Positions 57,601 through 64,000 of a stretch of 64,000 nt of DNA are shown here, piece after piece (the first letter of the stretch is position 1; every line of letters begins with the position of its first letter). Source of the stretch: Bugulina stolonifera (taxonomy: Eukaryota > Bryozoa > Gymnolaemata > Cheilostomatida > Bugulidae); contig OW285188.1 of the NCBI GenBank assembly GCA_935421135.1, positions 5,198,733 through 5,262,732 on the forward strand, read 5' to 3'. A program made the translations under genes and the position numbers. The notes beneath the pieces are model-generated. The model was given only the letters and a program-made list of their open reading frames with translations. It did no database searches and was not told the origin of the DNA.

Positions 57601-60600
57601 TGCAAGTGATCAAGCAGAAGGGCGTGAGGTAGAGCAGACAGAGGGGAAGACTAAAACCTATGAAGAGCCCCGTACAGTCGGTAGACTACACATTGCTAAT
57701 GCAGGTGAGTGACTGTACATATAACGTAGAATAGTTATTATCCCGTGTCATATGGAACAGTTATTGTGTATTCACACTATGTTTTTGTAGAGTAATTATT
57801 GTTGCATCACACCTAAGTTACTTACATGTAGGTAATAGGAGTGTTGGCATATTCTGTCTGCACTAACAGGACTCTCTGTAAAATTGCATGACGTTATATA
57901 CACGCGTATACTAGGGCCGATCCAAAATTCCTTAGCCTAACCAGGGAGGACATGCAATAGACCATTGAAATTTTTCCAGGCATGTCAAAGCCCCTTTTTA
58001 GACATACATCCCATATATGGACAAAGTACCAGTCAGTAAACATCCCTGGTTTCAGTGCAAGTTCGGCTGCTACAGTAGTAGTGGAAGCAGCAATGGAGAA
58101 AAATGAACACAGAGCAGTTACCAAATATCTTCATTTAAAAGACCTTTCTAACAAATTAACCCATGAGGATATGATGACTACTTTAGGGGAGGCTACTCCT
58201 AGTTATGCCAAGGTTAAAAATTGGGTTGCCAAGTTCAAAAGAGGGAAAACAGCACTGCAGATGCTTCAAGATCAGGACGACCTGCAAACGCAACCACCCC
58301 AGACATGATCAAAATGAAAACTTTTACTGCACGGGCTTAATGAAGCTGGAGGGTCAGTGGAAGAGGTGTATTGGGATTAAGGGGGACTATATTGAAAAAT
58401 AAAAGTGAAAGCAAGTAAATATTATATTTTCATCTTTGCTAGGCTAGGGACTTTTCGATCGACCCTGTACAACATGTGTATGTAAGTAATTATCCTTGCA
58501 CTCAGTAGTATTTACACACTACAGAGAATGAGTTTTAGTCTTCTGAGAAACCATCATCTGATTGATGTTACTAATATACATTACAGTGTGACATATTCTG
58601 TTTGTCTCATTTAATTTAATGGTTGGAGTGGATACTGATTCTGTAGGTAACTGTCACGCTGTACTTGTACGAGATAATAGATCTTACCTGCTGACTAGAC
58701 CTCACACATACGAAAATACAAAGGAGATGAATCGTATCACATCAGCTGGTAGGTTACATTTACATGTACATGTATAATAGAGTATGTATAGCAGTATACC
58801 CTGTACAGTGATACAGTTTACAGTATACATTGTACATCTAGGCCTATATTACAGGCTGTAAATTGTACAGAGCTGCTATATTACACCATACATTACAATA
58901 TATTCTGTGTATTACACCATATATTACAAGATATGCTGTTATAGTACACCGTACATTACAAGGTACACTGCTATTACACCATATATTACAAGATATATGC
59001 TGTATAACGCTATGTATTATTAGTGTATTTACTAGTATATTTATACACGCAGGTGGAACATTTAGTCAGAGCGAGAAGGAAATGAGAGTGAATGGCATCC
59101 TGTTAACATCCAGGGGTTTAGGTAACCATGGAGACCCGACTATGAAGAATCTGATTAGCTGGGAGCCACATTGTACTACAGTCGGAGTAGACCAGTACGC
59201 ACAGCTGCTGATAGTCGCTACTCATGGGGTGTGGCAAGTGTTTACTCCAGAGGAAGCTGCAGAGCTCCTGCTTCAAGTACGTAATATATGACTAATAACT
59301 ATGGAATGTAGTATTAATAATACTATGAATAAGTTATGAGTCATCTGTACATCTGTGCTACTTCCTAGTAAATGCTTTGATTACAAGAGCAGTAACTCCA
59401 TATAACAGTCACATTATTTCAACTACATGTTGTAGCCTGTAGTTGTAGCCTAGAAATAATGTCTCGAATTATAGAACTAGAAGCTCTAATAAGATAATGT
59501 AGTCCTCTGGTAGCCTTAGCTCCATACATCTCACTGTTATAAACTATATCTATATAGACTGTGACCTTGTAGGCTAGGTTCTTGTAACATACTTACATTT
59601 AGCATTACTCTGTTATAGTTTATATGTAATATACAGAAGGTATGTGTTGTTCTAACTAAGTGTTTACCACATAACACTCTCACATCATACTACTATGTAT
59701 CTCATTTAGCCTCCTAGCCTCAGTTCCTTAATTTTCACACATACTAAGTGTCCTGTTTAGCTTGTCAAAGCATACGGAATGGCATAGGATTCCTTGCTGT
59801 GCTATAGCTGAATAGTGCTGTCCCTTACCTCAACTTGTGTTATCTTATGTAAACGCAATCTCTTATGTTATACTGTTAATTTTACACCCATCTTAGCTTG
59901 AGAGGCGTCCTACAATAGTTATTTCTGTGTTGTCTAATGTGATATTCACATTATCGCTTGTCCCTAGCGATGAGCGACAATGTGAACTGTAAGGTAGAAA
60001 GTTCCATGTATCCTGAGTTAAAATGTTCCCTGTCCTATGATTACGGTAAAAACTGTCAACTGCTACCTTTTTGAACTATTCCCTCAACTAACAATATCAT
60101 ATTATTTTTCCTTCGTTTTGAATAGTAATTAAGTACTCAAAGTGCTGCCTGACAGTTCCATCAGCATACCCTATAACATCAATACTAGATACTGTAATAA
60201 TATAATATCCATGGTCCCAAACAAAATTCTTTGATGTAGCTGCCTAATAGCAGACCTAAGTCGTAGTCGAGGGGCTACCACGGCTCCTTGAGCTGGATAT
60301 TGTTATTGTTCGATATAGCGCAAAGAGAAACCCTTCTTCGGGACTCGAACCCACGTCCTTGCAGATAACTTGCGTCATTGCTGCAAGACCAGAGTGACTA
60401 GCACTAGACCATTCGGCCACCAACATCTGTGACTGCTGTATGTACATATACATGTACTAGATGTGATCGCCTACAGTGCTCTGTGTCACCTATATGTTAC
60501 AATAGCATAGTAGCTATATCCCCTTGTAGATTGTAGCACAGCTGTTTCAAAGGGTATCCCTGTTAATGCCCGGCACACTTACACACAAATACATGTGGTT

Positions 60601-61985
60601 CTACAGCTATCGTATATCATAAGTTGGAGTTGCTCTATTCTGGAGAGGTGAACCTTTCCATTAACACCTCTCAGTAGACCGAGAGTATGGAGTAGCATTG
60701 AAGAATTGTAGTATACCAACCTTTTCACTTAGAGCTTTAATATTTACTCAGTAATACTTTGATTTATCTTTATCTTCTAGTTGCTGCCACAGAATCGTAT
60801 TCCTACGCCGGGTTACATATCGCCAAGTATATCCAGACTAAGGCATACAGAGAGTGATCCAGCTCAATCTCCTAGCAAACAGGAAGAGGAGACAAATCAG
60901 AATACTTCAAAGGTAGCTGCAGGTAAGTCTTACTGATATCAACATGTGAGATCATAATATAAGAGCAGAAATGATAAATATGAAAACATTTATCTTAAAG
61001 AGAACACAACTCCTTGTGAACTTATTGTCCAGCTTATTCTCACAAACTGGTCTCTGTGTCTGAGCTATTGTAAAGTTATGAAACTATTACAATTGATATG
61101 ATAGATGGGGAGACTGGGGAAGTGATCACTACGGCCCCTGTTGAAGTGGTCGCAGCTGAGAGGAAGTCGAGTCTGTCTGTCCCAGCTGTGACGTCGGCAC
61201 GCCGTAGTAGTGTGACTTTTAAAGAAGAAGAAACAACTGTTAGTAATACAAATGACAGTGCTGCAAGATTGAGTGCTGAAGCACGACCTCGTTCTGTACA
61301 AAGCGACCTGCTCGAAGAGGAAGAGGAGGAGCTAATTGATATCAGGTATAACCTCAGATTCTCATATGTAGTATTAGCCTGTGATTCCAGGACGTCATGT
61401 TCTGTACTGACGTACTACATGTATATTATCTTTTGTGTTGTATTTGTGTGGTGTTGTGTTGACCAAGTTTGGCAACTCCATGCACATGTCTGTAGTTACA
61501 ATCTTACATGTAACTGTGTTATTGATGTGAATATATAGCCTAATGTAAGTGATATGATGTAACAATAGTTACATACACTAATTGTATATACCTGTGCATC
61601 AGCTACTGTATACTATATATGGTTATATACAAGCTACATGAACATGTATATACAAGTTAAATTACCTCACCCCCCCCCCCTCTCCAGACGCTGTTTAGAC
61701 ACTATATATGTCCTGTAATAACTCCACTTGAGTGTATACTAACTCTAACTACTATTCTTCAGATCCAATGACTCAGGGAATGACGCAGACGTAGACACAG
61801 ACTGGGCCTCTACACTTCCCCCTATTGAAAGTGCCGTGAGATCAGGACTCTCTGCTGAGAGCAACGACTACAAGTACCTCTCCAAGCTTTTATCGGAGAG
61901 GTTAGTGCAGAGTGCGCTGCTGGCAGGAGCTAAGGACAACATCAGTGCACTAGTACTCATACTTCCTGGTACCAAACTAGAGTGA
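54691..61985 (+). CDS. PP2D1: PP2C-like pseudophosphatase (PP2D1-like), 11 exons
   Basis: Exons 54691-54844, 55204-55281, 55368-55573, 56104-56745, 57046-57227, 57607-57704, 58647-58748, 59053-59276, 60781-60922, 61105-61345 and 61763-61985 join in phase to 763 residues. An N-terminal zinc-finger-like motif (CX2CX11HX4H, 97-116) precedes a split PP2C fold: KMEDCKVYQD, FLALYDGYNGKYAS, LHIANAGNCHAVLV, TSRGLGNHGD, LLIVATHGVWQVF, and finally KDNISALVLIL. The first metal site (MED, YDG) is kept, but NAGD became NAGN, the usual SDG/TDG became THG (Asp to His), and DGHGG became DGYNG. These losses argue against normal PP2C catalysis; a scaffold or binding role is likely, as for TAB1. The N-terminal finger plus PP2C fold fits PP2D1; the orthology is moderately sure. 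A long Ser/Glu-rich insert (about 562-690) divides the last motif from the rest. Confidence 0.8.
55674..55753 (+). repeat. 21-bp direct repeat at a possible alternative exon
   Basis: AGAACCATGCGAATAAATGTA occurs at 55674-55694 and 55733-55753. The second copy follows an acceptor (TTAATCTGTAG) and opens a 61-codon frame in phase with exon 3 (NHANKCNFMYSSLHVKHKL, ending at a TAA near 55919), a candidate alternative 3' end of the PP2D1-like transcript. Confidence 0.4.
57909..58469 (+). mobile_element. internally deleted mariner element with TA duplication
   Basis: 557 bp (57911-58467) between TA dinucleotides, with inverted ends CTAGGGCCGATCCAAAA / TTTTCGATCGACCCTG. Inside, a frame from ATG 58093 reads as the N-terminal HTH region of mariner transposase: HRAVTKYLHLKDL, THEDMMTTLGEATPSYAKVK, NWVAKFKRGKTALQ, ending at a TGA near 58308. 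The catalytic D,D34D part is missing. In intron 6 of the PP2D1-like gene. Confidence 0.9.
58875..59005 (+). repeat. about 31-bp tandem repeat x4 in PP2D1-like intron 7
   Basis: Imperfect copies of TTACACCATATATTACAAGA followed by TATGCTGTTA. It starts about 130 bases after the exon 7 donor. Confidence 0.7.
60206..60427 (-). repeat. tRNA-derived SINE
   Basis: On the minus strand: an A-box stretch TGGCCGAATGGTCTAGTGC (60419-60401) and a B-box GTGGGTTCGAGTCCC (60354-60340), then a tRNA-unrelated tail including GGAGCCGTGGTAGCCCCTCG. The 47-base spacing of the boxes is longer than usual and fits a tRNA with a long variable arm (Leu/Ser class). A tail copy occurs at 35299-35390. In intron 8 of the PP2D1-like gene. 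Confidence 0.85.
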
Positions 61986-62096
61986 TCAACTTTCTCACTG
62001 AAACATTACATTGGTTTGAGCTGCTAAGCATCTACTACAAGTTAGCCTTTCAGGATTCAATACGTCCAAATGTTAGTCGCTTATCGATTTGCTAGC

Positions 62097-62838
62097 ATTA
62101 CCAGTGGCGGATCCAGGAATGGAGTAAGGGTGGTGCAAAATTGATAGTGGGGCTTTTCTTAAGGTAAAACTTCAGTTTTCATGTGTGGCGCGCTTTGTGC
62201 CCTGTCACACTGCATTGCTGTGTTCCTTCCAGCTGGGGGTTTGGGGGGCGCTGGAAGCCCCCAACGGGATCCGGGGCAACGCCCTGGCCGCCAAGCAAAA
62301 TCCTGGTATCTGTGGGTCCAGGAGGACCTAAGAGCCAGTTCAGTTCATTCAGTTAAATGAGTTGGTGGCAAGTTGAGTTAGGTTGAATAGTAGTAACTAA
62401 CCTACATTGTATAATTGTTTTGTTTTAAAGGAAAACATCAATGATAAAAAATAATATATTTATTCAATGAACAATATAATTATGTAAGCAAAATGAATAA
62501 AAAAAAAATATTACTTTTTATGTATTCTATGAGCCAGCCTAGAAATAAATAGGATAGAAAAAAAGTTTCTTGCGACTAAGATTTGACATTGCAGCTCATT
62601 CAACTCCGACTTGTATGTAAATGGCAAAAATGGTTGGAATATTTACATGGATCAAGAAATATGGTAACATATCACATGTTTTTGAACCCCTATGCATTAC
62701 AAAAACATATGTTTGTGCTAGGTTGACACACACATTTGAATAATTAGCAAAGATAAACAACAAAAATCGAAAAATTGCTGAAATTTTCAGTGGTGCAAAT
62801 GCACCACTTGCACCACCCCTGGATCCGCCCCTGATTAC
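62097..62838. mobile_element. hAT-like element with CAGTGGCGGATCCAGG ends
   Basis: 732 bp (62102-62833). The ends CAGTGGCGGATCCAGG and CCTGGATCCGCCCCTG are inverted repeats of 16 bases with one mismatch; inner arms TGGTGCAAA / TTTGCACCA-like extend them. ATTAC lies on both sides (62097-62101 and 62834-62838). These ends are common in hAT elements, but only 5 bp of duplication match instead of 8. No transposase frame. Confidence 0.75.
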
Positions 62839-64000
62839 AGTTTCAAATACTCGAAATAAATAGGCCTACATTATATTTCCTTACTTGTACGTCATTAAAC
62901 TAGGTACTTTGTATTACACAACATTCGTATATAAATATACTGGTTGCTCAAAGTGAAACTACAAAGTAGGTGTTATTTTACTGCTAAATATCAATATTGT
63001 TGATATGGAGGAGTGATTGTGTAGCTCATTTTTATGTATTGAAGATTTGCTTTTTCTGTGGAGAATAAAAGGATGTCTATCAAGCACCACCTCCTACAGC
63101 ATTCTGCAATGTAACCAAGTAAATATTAACAATTCCATTTTGCCACGCATGTGTTATTTCATTTGCTTCCAAGTCACGTTATCATAGTTTGCTGGAATTA
63201 AAAAGCTAGAAAATTAGGAAGAATTGTTGAATCTCTTTCTGTCTAACATCATTTTCTTTTAATCTTACATTAAATTATTAGTGTAAGTTTAAATTCTATT
63301 ACCCACCATGCCTAAGTGCTGTACCTACGTGTATATAGCCTTAGTTACCTTGCATAAAATACTATATCATTATTTTAATGATAAACACAGTCTAAAATAT
63401 ATTTTTATGTTGTAAAATATAGAACTCGATCATGTAGGTTCTAAAATAGTGTTCTGGGCAGATTATAAAACGCATGTACATGCATGGTTAAAATGCATTG
63501 CATATATTTATTGTTGGCTGAGGACGCTATGCCATGAAACAATTTGTAACAGCAACATGCATCTTTATCTACACACATATTATTGTACAACTTGCAGGTA
63601 TAAACCATGGGCACTCATAAGTCTTTAGAAGTTGTCCTCTCTCTTTCTGCTCTCTACATCTACTAAATAACAGTACAAGGTGTATAAATAAATCAGAGAA
63701 CTCCTACCCAAAAAGTTATCTTCCCCCAGAAGGTAACTCTACGCTACTACCACTCTGTTGCAAACGGTGTTGTCCCCTCTTGGATATGTCGAATGCCAAA
63801 TACAAATACCCAAAACCTTATAAATAATTTTTGATTCGCCTTTTCTGCAAAGTGCTTTTCTGGTTCCTGAAGTAGTTTCAGGAAGTTTTTGCAGGAAATA
63901 ATGAAATTAGTGAAACTTGTTGAAAGACTCAAGCGGAACTTCAAGTTGATAATAGATTAATAGTTATTGTGAAGAGTAAAATTATTTCATTAATTTGTAA
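62839..64000. other. non-coding stretch to window end
   Basis: No gene recognised. One TTTAGAAGTTGTCCTCTCTC copy (63624-63645) is preceded by CCATGGGCACTCATA. Confidence 0.4.

Noticed and set aside
60339..60422. A functional tRNA gene
   Set aside because: A and B boxes are clear but the acceptor stem cannot be closed by eye, and the tail recurs without the head at 35299, so it is a SINE.

Overview
This is a piece of an animal nuclear genome: spliced genes on both strands with GT-AG introns, AT-rich intergenic DNA, a 5'TOP ribosomal-protein gene, an animal-type nuclear receptor and many transposon remnants. The compact genes, a single RXR/NR2-like receptor with a very long A/B region, and the general gene content suggest an early-branching animal, most likely a sponge. 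That placement is inference; the sequence does not name the species.

Layout. 0-3 kb: two old LTRs in inverted orientation, related to the Ty3/gypsy LTR at 39.8 kb. 3.0-3.8 kb: an unrecognised exon coding a protein with a C-terminal membrane anchor. 3.8-6.06 kb: a very young 2.25-kb LTR element on the minus strand with apparently identical LTRs and only a Gag ORF. 6-11.7 kb: mostly non-coding, with a small one-helix membrane protein gene (9.17 kb), a 14-bp minisatellite and a MITE. 11.7-15.04 kb (minus): a four-transmembrane protein gene, six exons visible. 15-20.9 kb: AT-rich, repeats. 20.9-27.1 kb (minus): a complete seven-exon LENG1 orthologue (333 aa). 30.5-36.65 kb (plus): a complete six-exon LCMT2/TYW4 gene (683 aa; methyltransferase plus kelch). 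37.4-47.8 kb (plus): a complete seven-exon nuclear receptor (674 aa), whose fifth intron holds a 6.3-kb Ty3/gypsy element with both LTRs, target duplication and tRNA-Leu primer site. 48.2-50.6 kb (minus): RPS19 with a 5'TOP leader and a GC-AG intron, convergent with the receptor. 51-54 kb: a hAT MITE with 8-bp target duplication, a piggyBac-type MITE and a decayed non-LTR reverse transcriptase. 54.7-62.0 kb (plus): an eleven-exon PP2D1-like PP2C pseudophosphatase gene (763 aa) carrying a mariner remnant and a tRNA-derived SINE in introns. 62.1-64 kb: a hAT-like element and non-coding DNA.

The most unusual pattern is that several introns begin with a tandem repeat array placed on or immediately next to the 5' splice site. 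In LENG1 exon 6 and LCMT2 exon 2 the 43-44-bp unit spans the exon end and the donor, so the donor itself has been copied many times. LCMT2 introns 3, 4 and 5 also start with arrays. The genes themselves are unrelated housekeeping or regulatory genes (tRNA modification, ribosome, transcription factor, splicing-associated LENG1), with no operon-like linkage.
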